Numbered from the stretch's first letter, positions 1 to 9,400 are shown. The stretch is DNA of 64,000 nt from Stenotrophobium rhamnosiphilum (GCF_003052265.1 NZ_QANS01000002.1:496001-560000); one strand, 5' to 3'. The notes: a model not told the origin generated them from the letters alone. Numbers and translations: made by a program.

Positions 1-374
1 CGAAAATAGCCCGCTGCTGTTTCAGGTCCATCAGAAAATTCTTTGTAGGTGTCATACATTTGAATTCGGTAGTTTTCAATTTCGGTCGCTACTGGCAGGC
101 AATCGTAGGAATGGCCCCAAAGTGCTTTTACGAATTTGAAACACGCTATTGCCAAAAGTACAGAGCCACAAGCAAAGCAAACTAAAAAAATAGCCCACAC
201 GAACGGCTGAGACGGTCCACTGAAATTAAGCCGAGAGAAGATATACATCCATCCCCCGACTATGCCGGTCAGTATTGCAAGTGTTAATTGCAGTCTCTGA
301 ATTAGCTTCTCTCTACAATCCAGTTCATGGAAGTAGAGTTTTTCATGGAATACCAAAGTCTTGTCGTCGTCCAT
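1..374 (-). CDS. Partial two-helix membrane protein, hypothetical
   Basis: Read on the minus strand, an ATG at 372-374 opens a frame that stays open to the left edge (about 124 residues visible). The N-terminus is polar and helical (begins MDDDKTLVFHEKLYFHELDC). Two hydrophobic stretches follow, at roughly residues 30-50 and 62-85, separated by a short loop, and then a polar tail. I do not recognise the family; two-helix membrane proteins of this shape are common in genomic islands and some are defence-associated, but nothing here proves that. The gene lies in AT-richer DNA beyond the 3' end of tRNA-Asp, on the same strand as the next small gene (402-749). The C-terminus lies outside the window. 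Confidence 0.6.
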   Translation of the reverse strand, partial: MDDDKTLVFHEKLYFHELDCREKLIQRLQLTLAILTGIVGGWMYIFSRLNFSGPSQPFVWAIFLVCFACGSVLLAIACFKFVKALWGHSYDCLPVATEIENYRIQMYDTYKEFSDGPETAAGYF

Positions 375-401
375 ATTTGTCTAACGCCATCAGACTTATG
401 T

Positions 402-749
402 TTAGAACTGTCGCTTAGGAGCAGTAGCAAGCTTGCATTGGCCGACATCCGTTTTTACATCACCGAGAATATTCGACGTTCTTTTGAAAGACAGGTCTAT
501 ACGGCTAATTTCCATCGAGCTAAATACGACCTTATCGGGAGAAAACACAGCCGGATACTTGCTGGCCGTTCCTAGTTCAGGAATTGAGTAGCTAATAGTG
601 CCGTTCGCCTCATCAGTTACGACATTCCATGTTAGGTCCTTCTGCCCATCCGTCATGGTGCATTCGAGATACACCGGGGCTGCTTCGGCAACAAAGGCGA
701 CAGCTAATAGTATTCCCGCTGTTCCAATCTTGATTATTTTTATACTCAT
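402..749 (-). CDS. Small exported hypothetical protein
   Basis: A 115-residue protein with a clear N-terminal signal peptide: a Lys-containing start, a hydrophobic core around residues 7-20 and an AEAAP-type cleavage region near residue 24. The mature part (about 92 residues) has two cysteines (in LECTM and GQCKL) that could form a disulfide, and is rich in beta-type residues. A purine-rich stretch (AAGGGA) precedes the ATG. I do not recognise the family. It sits between the tRNA-Asp boundary and the partial membrane protein gene, in the same orientation, and both look like island cargo. The function is unknown. Confidence 0.6.
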   Translation of the reverse strand: MSIKIIKIGTAGILLAVAFVAEAAPVYLECTMTDGQKDLTWNVVTDEANGTISYSIPELGTASKYPAVFSPDKVVFSSMEISRIDLSFKRTSNILGDVKTDVGQCKLATAPKRQF

Positions 750-890
750 GCCAATCCCTTCGCTTGTGGAACTACCTGTCGCAGTTTACTTCGACATGAA
801 GGAAACAAAGGGAACACGCCCAAAGAAAGTCGAAGAGCGTCTTTGGTGAATCGCTATTGTGGGATTTTATGTGGGATCAATAGTCGCATA

Positions 891-920
891 AAACAAAAAA
901 GCCCATGTTTCCATGGGCTT
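891..920 (-). terminator. Rho-independent terminator of the tRNA operon
   Basis: Arms AAGCCCATG (899-907) and CATGGGCTT (912-920) form a 9-bp stem with a 4-base loop. On the minus strand the stem is followed by TTTTTTGTTTT (898-888). It lies 12 bases past the CCA end of tRNA-Asp and should end the hupB/tRNA transcript. Confidence 0.8.
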
Positions 921-931
921 ACTTGTATATA

Positions 932-1008
932 TGGCGGAGCGGACGGGACTCGAACCCGCGACCCACGGCGTGACAGGCCGTTATTCTAACCAACTGAACT
1001 ACCGCTCC
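932..1008 (-). tRNA. tRNA-Asp (anticodon GTC)
   Basis: A 77-nt cloverleaf on the minus strand starting GGAGCGGTAG, with acceptor stem GGAGCGG/CCGCTCC, anticodon loop CTGTCAC (anticodon GTC), T-loop GGTTCGAGTCC and an encoded 3' CCA. It is followed directly by a terminator and then by AT-rich DNA carrying unrelated small genes, so its 3' end is a likely integration site for a mobile element lying to the left. Confidence 0.95.
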
Positions 1009-1020
1009 ACATAATCTTGA

Positions 1021-1096
1021 TGGTGGGTGCTGAGGGGCTCGAACCCCCGACATTCGCCTTGTAAGGGCGACGCTCTACCAGCTGAGCTAAGCACCC
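1021..1096 (-). tRNA. tRNA-Val (anticodon TAC)
   Basis: A 76-nt cloverleaf on the minus strand beginning GGGTGCTTAGCTCAGCTGG, with anticodon loop CTTACAA (anticodon TAC), T-arm GGGGGTTCGAGCCCC and an encoded CCA. It lies 12 bases before tRNA-Asp and 37 bases after hupB on the same strand, so it is probably co-transcribed with both. The hupB-tRNA-Val-tRNA-Asp order is familiar from several gammaproteobacteria. Confidence 0.95.
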
Positions 1097-1133
1097 AAAG
1101 GCTGTTGTTTTTGAAACAACCCAACTGAGACAG

Positions 1134-1406
1134 CTATTTTATAGCATCCTTTAAAGCTTTGCCAGCCTTAAATGATGGCGTTTTGCTGGCTTTGATTTTC
1201 AGAGCCGCGCCGGTCTTGGGATTACGGCCCGTGCGAGCTGCACGCTCACGAACCAGAAACGTGCCGAAGCCGACGAGAGAAACCTTGTCTTTCTTCTTAA
1301 GTGCTTTGCCCACTACTTCAAACAACGAGTCAATCGCTTTAGCTGCATCGACCTTGGAGATGTCGGCCTTATCTGCGACTGCAGCAATCAGTTCAGTTTT
1401 ATTCAT
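1134..1406 (-). CDS. hupB: DNA-binding protein HU-beta
   Basis: A 90-residue HU/IHF-family histone-like protein with the full family length. It starts [18 protein letters not shown], has the conserved core VSLVGFGTF around residues 43-51, and carries the DNA-binding beta-arm segment RTGRNPKTG near residues 58-66. HU binds DNA without strong sequence preference, bends it and shapes the nucleoid. A GGGG-type ribosome site lies upstream of the ATG. tRNA-Val and tRNA-Asp follow on the same strand. The lon gene usually found upstream of hupB is not adjacent here; a hydrolase gene is there instead. Confidence 0.95.
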   Translation of the reverse strand: MNKTELIAAVADKADISKVDAAKAIDSLFEVVGKALKKKDKVSLVGFGTFLVRERAARTGRNPKTGAALKIKASKTPSFKAGKALKDAIK

Positions 1407-1581
1407 CTAACAAATCCCCTAATAAACTTTTTCATTGAAACGAGCTTCCCTACTCGTTTCTAAATGTCATCGACTTTTCTGCGGCAGGGTCATCGCTGAG
1501 CGAAGCCTGCTCTACAAGGAGTGATGGAGTGCGCAGCTTTATATCAAGCGAAAACACGGGGCGTCAACAAGATTTACTGCT

Positions 1582-1722
1582 CTATTTATGACACTTAAAT
1601 TTCGAGCTTCGTGATGGCGATTTTCCTACGCACGGGATGCATTTAAAGGTCGCACTGTCAAGGCCAGAACGCATGACCTTATTGCGATATTTCATACCCA
1701 TATCGCAGCCTCCAAAGCACAT
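1582..1722 (-). CDS. Possible 46-residue Cys-rich protein coupled to the upstream hydrolase
   Basis: The ATG at 1722-1720 shares its A with the TAA stop of the hydrolase gene (a TAATG junction), an arrangement typical of translational coupling. The frame runs 46 codons to TAG at 1584-1582. The peptide begins MCFGGCDMGMKYRNK and ends SSKFKCHK. It has five cysteines, two of them in CIPC, and many Lys/Arg, as in small zinc-binding proteins. I do not recognise a family. The support is the coupling and the protein-like composition only, so this is a candidate gene. Confidence 0.45.
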   Translation of the reverse strand: MCFGGCDMGMKYRNKVMRSGLDSATFKCIPCVGKSPSRSSKFKCHK

Positions 1723-2714
1723 TAGAAAGATCGCGTCTCTCCATGTTTAAAGACCCAAAATTTTTCTGCGTCGACTCCCGCGGCCGCTAATTCGCTCGAC
1801 AACTGCTTCGGTGGCTGGTCGGCTGGCTCCGCTGTTAACTGAAACGTGCCCCAGTGCATCGCCACCGATTGGCGACTCTGTAAGTCTCGGTGAATCTTGA
1901 CCGCCTCACCCGGATCAACGTGCACCGGGCGCATAAACCAGCGCGGCTCATAGGCGCCAATCGGGATCAACGCCAGATCCACCGGCGCAAAGCGCTCGCC
2001 GATATCTGCAAAATCTTTGGAATACCCGGTGTCGCCTGCAAAGAAGATTTTCTTGCCAGCGATCACAACAATAAACCCGCACCACAAGCTGGCATTGCGA
2101 TCGTTTGCACCACGACCTGAGAAATGCTGAACCGGCACGGCACTGATTTTGGTGCCCAGCACTAGCGTGTCCTGCCACCAATCCAACTCAATCACATTAT
2201 TAATGCCACGACGCTTAAACCATTGGGCCAGACCAAGCGCGACAACGAACGTCAGGCGAGGATGATCCTTGGCCAGTCGACGCACTGCCTTCTCATCCAG
2301 ATGGTCATAGTGGTTATGCGAGACCAGCGCGATATCCAAGGACGGCAAGTCTTGATAGCCCATGGCCGGTGGTGCCAGCCGCTTAGGGCCTACCATCGAA
2401 AACGGCGAAGCGCGGTCACTAAATACAGGGTCAGTAATGATATTCAGGCCGGCAATCTGAATCAGGAAGGTCGAATGCCCGATCCAGGTCAGATTGGATT
2501 CGCTGCGATTGGCCTTCAGCATGGCCACATCGGGCCGCAAAACCGTGAAATCGACTTTGGGCAGCTTCAGTAGCAAAAATTCCGGCAACCACTTGATTGC
2601 CTGCATCGCGCCATGGCTTTCTGTGGAGTAGCGATTATGAAAACGGCCGTTGCGGAAATGCGGGCGATCTTCCAAGGGCTTTGTTGATTCGGCCAGTACT
2701 TGATTAGATGACAT
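1722..2714 (-). CDS. Metallo-beta-lactamase-fold hydrolase (NAPE-PLD/UlaG-like)
   Basis: A 330-residue protein with the metal-binding motif HNHYDH at residues 133-138, preceded by GHSTFLIQ, TDPVFSDRASPF and GPKRLAPP. These are landmarks of the N-acyl-phosphatidylethanolamine phospholipase D-like branch of the metallo-beta-lactamase superfamily. Further metal ligands should be the His in VQHFSGRG, the Asp in FFAGDTGYS and the His in MHWGTF. The likely role is a zinc-dependent phosphodiesterase or lipase-type hydrolase; the substrate cannot be read from sequence. I chose the ATG at 2714 over a GTG three codons upstream. A small Cys-rich frame overlaps its stop. It is divergent from cysS. Confidence 0.85.
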   Translation of the reverse strand: MSSNQVLAESTKPLEDRPHFRNGRFHNRYSTESHGAMQAIKWLPEFLLLKLPKVDFTVLRPDVAMLKANRSESNLTWIGHSTFLIQIAGLNIITDPVFSDRASPFSMVGPKRLAPPAMGYQDLPSLDIALVSHNHYDHLDEKAVRRLAKDHPRLTFVVALGLAQWFKRRGINNVIELDWWQDTLVLGTKISAVPVQHFSGRGANDRNASLWCGFIVVIAGKKIFFAGDTGYSKDFADIGERFAPVDLALIPIGAYEPRWFMRPVHVDPGEAVKIHRDLQSRQSVAMHWGTFQLTAEPADQPPKQLSSELAAAGVDAEKFWVFKHGETRSF

Positions 2715-2771
2715 AGAGCTCACTCAGCTATAGAACGACCACAATATTGGGGACCTTACTGGCCGAATCAA
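2684..2771. repeat. 15-bp inverted repeat pair across the hydrolase start
   Basis: TTGATTCGGCCAGTA (2684-2698), inside the first codons of the hydrolase gene, is matched perfectly by its reverse complement at 2757-2771 in the divergent promoter region. Because one arm is coding, this is either a relic of a local inversion/duplication or an operator pair. Confidence 0.6.
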
Positions 2772-2791
2772 TAACAAAACAATGCCCCGTT

Positions 2792-2826
2792 GGATTAATG
2801 AGGCAGCGTAGCTGCCTCATTAATCC
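2792..2826. repeat. Perfect 16-bp hairpin in the cysS leader
   Basis: GGATTAATGAGGCAGC (2792-2807) and GCTGCCTCATTAATCC (2811-2826) are exact reverse complements with a 3-base loop (GTA). The hairpin ends 58 bases before the cysS start codon. No T-run follows on either strand, so it is not a classical terminator. It could be a leader RNA hairpin or an extragenic palindromic repeat. Confidence 0.7.
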
Positions 2827-2884
2827 GGTTGATTTGTGGGGTTTAGGCGCTATGCTGGCGCGGTTTTTCGCCAACGCTATGACC

Positions 2885-4264
2885 ATGCAACTGTACAACA
2901 CCTTAAATAGCCGCAAAGAGCCCTTTACCCCTCAGAGTCCTGATCGGGTGACGATGTATGTCTGCGGCCCCACGGTCTATAGCTATGCCCATATCGGCAA
3001 CTATCGCCCGCCGGTCGTGTTCGACACGCTGGCCCGCGTCCTGCGCCGCCGCTTTGGCCGCGTCGATTACGCACGCAACATTACGGACATCGACGACAAG
3101 ATCAACGCTGCCGCTGCTAAAGAAGGCGTCGACATCAGCGTTATCACCGATCGCTACACCGCCGCGTATCACGCCGACCTGCAGTCACTCGGCGTTGAAC
3201 CGACGACGCATGAACCGCGCGTCACCAAACATTTGCCTCAGATCATCTCGATGATCGAGACCCTGATCAGCGCAGGTCACGCCTACGCAGCTGAAGGCCA
3301 CGTTCTGTTTAACGTGCCGTCGTACCCCGACTACGGCAAGCTCTCCAAGCGCGACACGCGCGAGATGCTCGCTGGTGCACGCGTCGAAGTCGCTCCTTAT
3401 AAGAAGGATCCAGGCGACTTCGTATTGTGGAAGCCTTCATCACCTGAATTGCCGGGCTGGGATTCACCTTGGGGCCGCGGCCGTCCGGGTTGGCATATCG
3501 AATGTTCCGCGATGTCTGAAGCTGTCCTTGGCGAGACCATCGACATTCACGGGGGCGGTCACGATCTGGTTTTCCCGCATCACGAAAACGAAATCGCACA
3601 AAGCACCTGCGCGCATGGCGGCAAAACCTACGCACGCTACTGGATGCACAACGGCTTCGTGAATGTGAATCACGAGAAGATGAGCAAATCCATCGGCAAC
3701 GTGTTGCTGGTGAAAGATTTGCTGCAAACGCTGCCCGGCGAAGTGATTCGCCTCGTGCTGCTCACCGGTCACTATCGCCAGCCGCTGGATTGGACCGATG
3801 AAGTCGCAAGTGATGCGCGCAAGAAACTCGACCGCGTTTACGGTGCGCTGCGTGATCTTGGTGATGTAAAATCTGCTGAAGGCGTCACCGCACCTGACGC
3901 ATTCATTGCCGCACTTGAAGACGATCTCAACACGCCGATGGCTTTGGCAGAATTGTTTGATCTGGTTCGCGCCGCCAACAAAGCCGACAACGATGCTGAC
4001 AAAGCTCGTATCAAAGCGCAGTTATTAGACGCAGGACATTTATTGGGCTTGCTGCAACAGACACCAGCCGCATGGTTTGCAACCGCATCGCCCTCATCGG
4101 CTAGCGGCATCACGCCAGAAGAAATTGAAGTGCTCGTTGCCGCACGCCTCACCGCACGCGCCAACAAGAACTGGGCAGAGTCCGATCGCATTCGCGATGA
4201 GCTCAAAGCCAAAGGCGTTTTGGTGGAAGACTCTAAGGATGGTCAGCGCTGGCGGATGCTGTAA
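2885..4264 (+). CDS. cysS: Cysteinyl-tRNA synthetase
   Basis: A 459-residue class I aminoacyl-tRNA synthetase that charges tRNA-Cys. The signature HIGN is at residues 36-39 and KMSKS at 265-269. Zinc ligands are expected at Cys27 (MYVCGPTVY), the Cys in [11 protein letters not shown], and His and Glu residues in [14 protein letters not shown]. The C-terminal DALR-type and anticodon-binding parts are present. The frame is open 46 codons further upstream, but family members begin right at the MQLYNTL-like strand, so I place the start at 2885 (an in-frame ATG at 2879 is also possible). The upstream extension would cross the leader hairpin. It converges with the WbuC-like gene, 15 bases away. Confidence 0.95.
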   Translation: MQLYNTLNSRKEPFTPQSPDRVTMYVCGPTVYSYAHIGNYRPPVVFDTLARVLRRRFGRVDYARNITDIDDKINAAAAKEGVDISVITDRYTAAYHADLQSLGVEPTTHEPRVTKHLPQIISMIETLISAGHAYAAEGHVLFNVPSYPDYGKLSKRDTREMLAGARVEVAPYKKDPGDFVLWKPSSPELPGWDSPWGRGRPGWHIECSAMSEAVLGETIDIHGGGHDLVFPHHENEIAQSTCAHGGKTYARYWMHNGFVNVNHEKMSKSIGNVLLVKDLLQTLPGEVIRLVLLTGHYRQPLDWTDEVASDARKKLDRVYGALRDLGDVKSAEGVTAPDAFIAALEDDLNTPMALAELFDLVRAANKADNDADKARIKAQLLDAGHLLGLLQQTPAAWFATASPSSASGITPEEIEVLVAARLTARANKNWAESDRIRDELKAKGVLVEDSKDGQRWRML

Positions 4265-4279
4265 GCGCAGCGCCATGCA

Positions 4280-4771
4280 CTAAACGGCGTAGCGCTGTCC
4301 CGGCTGCGCCGTTGCTAACCACTTCTGATACGCAGGCACACTCGCCTCGCCTTCTGCTGGCGCCCACGGCGCAAACTGCGTGATGCGCGCCGCATCGTAA
4401 GGACCTTCTTTCACTTCAAAGAACGACGCATGCTCCGTCAGTGGAATGTAGCTGTGCCAAGTCTGCGGCAGCAGCTCCAACGCAATGACCGAGCTATTCG
4501 GCTCGAGACGAAAACGCTCACGCACTGCGCCATCGTCTTCAAAAATAATAATCTCAATAACGCCGCTCAAAGCTAGCGTCATCTCCCACTTGTCCATCTC
4601 ATGGTGACGATGCGGGCGGATGTAAGTGCCGCGACTCATCTGAATGATCAGGCGCTGCACTAAAGACTCAGCGCCTTCGTGAAAATTGAAGTTGGTGCGC
4701 TTGCGCGGACTCGCATCAGCCTGTGCGGCCAAGCCGGTCAATAGATCGTAGGAGATCGTGCGTAAAGTCAT
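4280..4771 (-). CDS. WbuC-family cupin-fold metalloprotein
   Basis: A 163-residue protein with a WbuC-type cupin. The metal-binding motif RPHRHHEMDKWE is followed by a beta-rich second half (SFFEVKEGPYD). WbuC proteins are often linked to polysaccharide or O-antigen loci, but their reaction is not established, and no such locus is visible here. The ATG at 4771 overlaps the stop of tag (ATGA), which fixes the start; ten upstream in-frame codons would run inside tag. It is the last gene of the operon CDF transporter-tag-wbuC and converges on cysS. Confidence 0.8.
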   Translation of the reverse strand: MTLRTISYDLLTGLAAQADASPRKRTNFNFHEGAESLVQRLIIQMSRGTYIRPHRHHEMDKWEMTLALSGVIEIIIFEDDGAVRERFRLEPNSSVIALELLPQTWHSYIPLTEHASFFEVKEGPYDAARITQFAPWAPAEGEASVPAYQKWLATAQPGQRYAV

Positions 4772-5352
4772 TTGCGCTTCCCGCCTAGGCGACCGTAGCA
4801 ATCACAAGTCGTCAGATGGTCGTTGACCATACCCGTCGCCTGCATATAAGCGTAGATGATGGTGCTGCCAACAAACTTGAATCCACGATTGAGCAGATCT
4901 TTGCTGATGCGATCTGACAGTTCAGTCTTCGGCGGCACATCCTTCATCGACTTGAAGTGATTGATGATGGGTTTGTTGTTTACAAACGCCCAATAGTAGG
5001 CCGAGAAACTGCCGAACTCCTGCTGCACTTTGATAAAGGCTTTGGCGTTGGTACGTGCGGACAAGATCTTGAGTTTATTCCGCACAATCGCCGGATTCTC
5101 ACGCAGCTTCTCTAGCTTGGCATCGGTATAGCGCGCGACTTTCTGCACATCAAAACCATCAAACGCTGCGCGATAACCTTCGCGCTTAGCCAAGATCGTG
5201 CTCCACGACAAACCCGCCTGCGCACCTTCAAGAATGAGAAATTCGAATAGCGCGCAGTCATCACGTTGAGGCACGCCCCACTCGTTGTCGTGATAGATAA
5301 TCTCAAGTGGCGTACGGTCTGCCCAAGAGCAGCGAGTAATAACTTTGCTCAT
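4768..5352 (-). CDS. tag: DNA-3-methyladenine glycosylase I
   Basis: A 194-residue Tag enzyme that excises 3-methyladenine from alkylated DNA in base-excision repair. Family hallmarks are CSWAD near the N-terminus (Cys8), YHDNEWG (His21), the FEFLILEGAQAGLSW helix with the catalytic-pocket Glu, and the C-terminal DHLTTCDCY. Cys8, His21 and the C-terminal His/Cys make up the structural zinc site of this family. The start at 5352 (MSKVITRCSW) matches the family; upstream codons would run back into the CDF gene stop. It lies 34 bases after the CDF transporter and overlaps wbuC by 4 bases. Confidence 0.93.
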   Translation of the reverse strand: MSKVITRCSWADRTPLEIIYHDNEWGVPQRDDCALFEFLILEGAQAGLSWSTILAKREGYRAAFDGFDVQKVARYTDAKLEKLRENPAIVRNKLKILSARTNAKAFIKVQQEFGSFSAYYWAFVNNKPIINHFKSMKDVPPKTELSDRISKDLLNRGFKFVGSTIIYAYMQATGMVNDHLTTCDCYGRLGGKRK

Positions 5353-5386
5353 GATGATTTCCAGTTTGAAGCGATTAAACGCTACT

Positions 5387-6301
5387 TTACCGCGACACAC
5401 CTGAACCCAAATGCGTGGCATCCGCATAGGACGCTGGATCTTCGATAGGTTCGATATGCGAGATCGCGCTAACACCCGGCATCAGTTGCGCGAGCCGCGC
5501 TTCGACACTTTCTGCCAACTCGTGCGCTTGTTGCACTGACCACGCGCCCGGCACCAACAAATGAAATGTCACAAATCGACGCGCAGCAGCGCGGCGTGTA
5601 CGGATCGCATGAAATTCAACCGTGCCATCACGAAACTGATTGAGCACTTCTTCGAGAGACTGCAACTCGTCAGCCTGCCATGCGGCATCCATTAATCCAT
5701 CAGCCGACTCACGAAGCAAACGCACGCCAGTCCACAAGATATTGAGCGCAACGGCAATAGCAATGATCGGATCTAGCAAACGCCAGCCTGTGACAGCAAC
5801 GAGCGCAACGCCGATCAGAATGCCAACTGAGGTCCAAACGTCCGTCATCAGGTGATGACTATCCGCTTGCAGCGTGATCGAACGATGCTCACGCCCCGCC
5901 TTGCCCAGAATTCTTGCAACGATCAAATTCACTACGGCCGCGGCGGCTGAAACTGCGAGGCCAATCCATGCCTGCTCCAGCGGTTGTGGATCTAACAGGC
6001 TCGGCACTGCCTGCCAAATAATCAGACCACCCGCAATCAGAATCAGCATGCCTTCAAAGCCGCTGGAAAAATATTCTGCTTTGCTATGGCCGTAAGCGTG
6101 GTCGTCGTCTGGTGGCTGCATCGCAATACGCAGCATCATCAGCGCCATGACGGCACCGCCGAGATTCACTAGTGACTCAAGCGCGTCAGATAACAAGCCG
6201 ACCGAGCCGGTGAGGTGCCACGCCAGCAACTTGAGACCCATGGTCAGAATCGCCGCAGCGATCGACAACCAAGCGTAGCGAGTCAGTGATTGAGCAACCA
6301 T
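5387..6301 (-). CDS. Cation diffusion facilitator transporter
   Basis: A 304-residue CDF-family inner-membrane antiporter expected to export divalent cations (Zn, Fe, Cd or Mn) in exchange for protons. The N-terminal part holds about six helices. The metal-binding signature SDALESLVN is in helix 2 and the conserved DDDHAYGHSKAEYFSS loop follows. A second conserved site, DSHHLMTDVWTSVG, is in helix 5. The C-terminal cytoplasmic domain (about residues 205-290) has the ferredoxin-like CDF dimerisation fold. Metal specificity cannot be read with confidence. It is the first gene of the operon with tag and wbuC. Confidence 0.88.
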   Translation of the reverse strand: MVAQSLTRYAWLSIAAAILTMGLKLLAWHLTGSVGLLSDALESLVNLGGAVMALMMLRIAMQPPDDDHAYGHSKAEYFSSGFEGMLILIAGGLIIWQAVPSLLDPQPLEQAWIGLAVSAAAAVVNLIVARILGKAGREHRSITLQADSHHLMTDVWTSVGILIGVALVAVTGWRLLDPIIAIAVALNILWTGVRLLRESADGLMDAAWQADELQSLEEVLNQFRDGTVEFHAIRTRRAAARRFVTFHLLVPGAWSVQQAHELAESVEARLAQLMPGVSAISHIEPIEDPASYADATHLGSGVSR

Positions 6302-6375
6302 GAAATCTTTAACCGTTGAAGTGAGCGCCCGCCGAGGGCGTTAAGCGGGAGCATACACGGACATCCGCCAGAAAT

Positions 6376-6405
6376 GACAACGCCCCGCGAGTACAGGGCG
6401 CTGTC
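6376..6405 (-). terminator. Possible terminator hairpin after the RND operon
   Basis: GACAACGCCC (6376-6385) pairs with GGGCGCTGTC (6396-6405) with one G-T mismatch and a 10-base loop. It lies just past the RND permease stop. No strong T-run follows on the minus strand, so its efficiency as a terminator is doubtful. Confidence 0.35.
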
Positions 6406-6420
6406 AGTATTCCATCAGAC

Positions 6421-9400
6421 TTAAGCCGGCTTATGAATCTTGAACCAAGCCGCGTACAGCGCTGGCAAGAACAACAAAGTGAGTGCGGTCGCAGCAACCA
6501 AACCACCCATGATCGCTACAGCCATTGGCCCGAAGAATTCGCTGCGTGAAAGCGGAATCATCGCCAATACTGCTGCCAATGCCGTCAGCACGATCGGTCG
6601 CAAACGACGCATCGTTGCATCAGCAATCGCATTGTAAGGATCGTGACCGCCAGAAATGTCCTGTTCGATCTGATCAACCAAGATCACACTGTTACGCATG
6701 ATCATGCCGGACAAGGCAATGGTGCCGAGCATGGCGACAAAGCCGAAAGGTTGGCCGAACAGCAGCATCGTAATGACGACGCCGATGATGCCCAGCGGTG
6801 CCGTCAGTACCACCATCAGCACACGCGAGAAACTACGCAGTTGCAGCATCAGCACCGTAAACACCACGACTACAAACAGTGGCATGCCGGCATTCACCGA
6901 GTCTTGACCCTTGGCGCTTTCTTCAACCGTGCCGCCCGCTTCCAGCAAATAACCCGGGGGAAGCTGCGCGCGAATGGGTGCGAGCGATGGCTCAAGCTGA
7001 GCGGTAATCGCTGCGGCCTGCACCGTGCCGTAAATATCTCCACGGACCGTGATGGTCGGCAAACGGTTACGACGCCAGATGATGCCGTCTTCAAACTCAT
7101 ACTCGAAATGAGCAATCTGATTGAGCGGAATATTGGTGCCATCGGCTCGCGGAATCGCGGTGTTATCCAGATAAGACAAACGCGCGCGCTCATCGGGCGG
7201 GCCACGGAATAACACTTCGATCAACTTGTTCTTCTCACGCAAGAAGGTGATTTGGCCACCGTTGAGTGAGTTGTGCATAAACTGCGAAACGGATTGAGAG
7301 CTAATGCCCAAGGCGCCAGCACGATCTTGATCGATGATCAGACGCACGACCTTGATCTTGTCTTCCCAATCCAAATGCACATTGGCGACATTCGCATTGC
7401 TGCGCACGACGTCTGCAACTTTTCCTGCCAGCTCACGCAGCAACTTGGGATCTTCGCCGCTCACACGCAGCTGAATCGGGTAGCCCACCGGCGGACCATT
7501 CTCAAGACGCAGCACGCGCGTGCGCAGATCAGGGAATTGTTCCGGGAAGATAGCGAGTAAATGTGAACGAATTTTTTCGCGGTCTTCCGAACTCTTTGCC
7601 GTCAATACAAACTGCGCAAAATTATCGGACTGCAATTGCTGATCAATCGGCAGAATGAAGCGTGGCGCGCCGGTACCGATGTAGGCAACATAGTTATCCA
7701 ATCCGGTTTCTTTAGCGAGAATGGCTTCCAAACGCTTGGCTGCAGCATCGCTTGCTTCAAGCGACGCACCTTGGCTCAGCTTCAGATCCACCAGCAGTTC
7801 AAGACGCGTTGATGCTGGAAAATATTGTTGCGGAATAAAAGCAAATCCACCAATAGCCAGCACAAAGCTAAGCGCCGTAACACCAATCACCGTCCAACGA
7901 CGATCAACGCACCAAGCCACTAGCGCTCGGAAACGGCGGTAGAACTTGGTTTGATAAGGATCATGTGATCCCGGTTTTACGCTATCGCCGTGATGACTAG
8001 GCAATAAGCGATAGCCGAGGTAAGGCACAAAAATAACGGCAGCGACCCATGACACTAACAAGGCAATCGTCACCACTTCAAAGATCGAGCGCGTGTATTC
8101 ACCAACGCCAGATTTAGCCGTCGCAATCGGCAGAAAGCCTGCGGCGGTAACGAGCGTGCCAGTCAGCATCGGGAATGCGGTGCTGGAGTAAGCGAAGGCG
8201 GCAGCCTTAACGCGATCCCAGCCCTGCTCCATTTTTACCGCCATCATTTCAATCGCAATAATGGCGTCGTCCACCAGCAAGCCCAGAGCGAGCACCAACG
8301 CACCTAGAGAAATCTTGTGCAGTCCGATGTCGAAATATTTCATCGCTGCAAATGTTATTGCCAACACCAGCGGGATCGTCAGGGCAACGACCAAGCCCGG
8401 GCGATAGCCCAGCGAGAAGAAGCTGACCAACAACACAATCACAACCGCCTCAGCCAAAGAACGAACAAACTCGTTCACGCCGCGCTTAACCGCGCGTGGC
8501 TGATCCGCGACACGATCTAAGGTCAAGCCCAGAGGAAGTTCGGTCTGTATTGCTGCGAACTCAGCGTCTAGTGCTTTACCGAGACGAATGATGTCGCCAC
8601 CCTTGTCCATCGAAACGCCAATCGCCAGCGCTGCATCGCCTTTGAATCTAACGCGCGGTTCCGCAGGGTCGGTATACGTGCGCACTACATGCGCAACGTC
8701 GCCAATTCTCAACGTACGCCCCTTGTAGTTCAGCGGCGCGTTTTCAATATCGTCCAGCGTTTTAAAGGCGCCGGTAGTGCGTAGCGCAATGCTATCTGTA
8801 CTGGTTTGGAAAACGCCTGCAGAAGTTACGCTGTTCTGCTGCTGAATCGTGTCAAAAATTAATTGCGGCGGAATACCCAGCTGCGCGCGCTTGATGTTGT
8901 CGAGGCGAACCTCAATCTTTTCATTCTGCACGCCAAAGAATTCAACCTTTGAGACGTCCTTAATGCGCAGCAAACGCGCGCGAATGGTGTCTCCGTATTC
9001 TTTTAACTCAGCCGGCGTGAAGTCCTTACCGGTTAGCGCATAGATATTGCCGAAGGTGTCGCCGAACTCGTCATTGAAGAAAGGCCCAACGACGCCTTGC
9101 GGCAGATTTTGCTTGATGTCACTAACCTTCTTACGCACCTGATAAAAAGTATCAGGCATATTCGCCAAACCAGAATCTTCGCGTGCCACAAAAAACACTA
9201 GCGATTCGCCGGGTTTGGAATAGCTGCGCAAATAATCGAGCTGCTGGTGTTCTTGCAGCTTTTCTTCGATGCGATCGGTGACCTGTAATTCAACTTGCTC
9301 AGCGCTAGCGCCGGGCCAATAAGTTTTGATCACCATCATGCGGAAGGTGAACGGCGGATCTTCCGATTGCCCCAAATTCAGATACGACCAAACGCCGGCC

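Noticed and set aside
598-849. 83-codon plus-strand frame near the tRNA boundary
   Set aside because: It overlaps most of the signal peptide end of the minus-strand exported protein and has no ribosome site or protein-like features.
2792-2826. T-box or terminator for cysS
   Set aside because: There is no T-run after the stem, no T-box sequence, and T-box control is a trait of Gram-positive bacteria.
2747-2884. Upstream extension of cysS by 46 codons
   Set aside because: It would translate the 16-bp hairpin and precedes the conserved synthetase N-terminus, which begins at MQLYNTL; no family member has such an extension that I know of.
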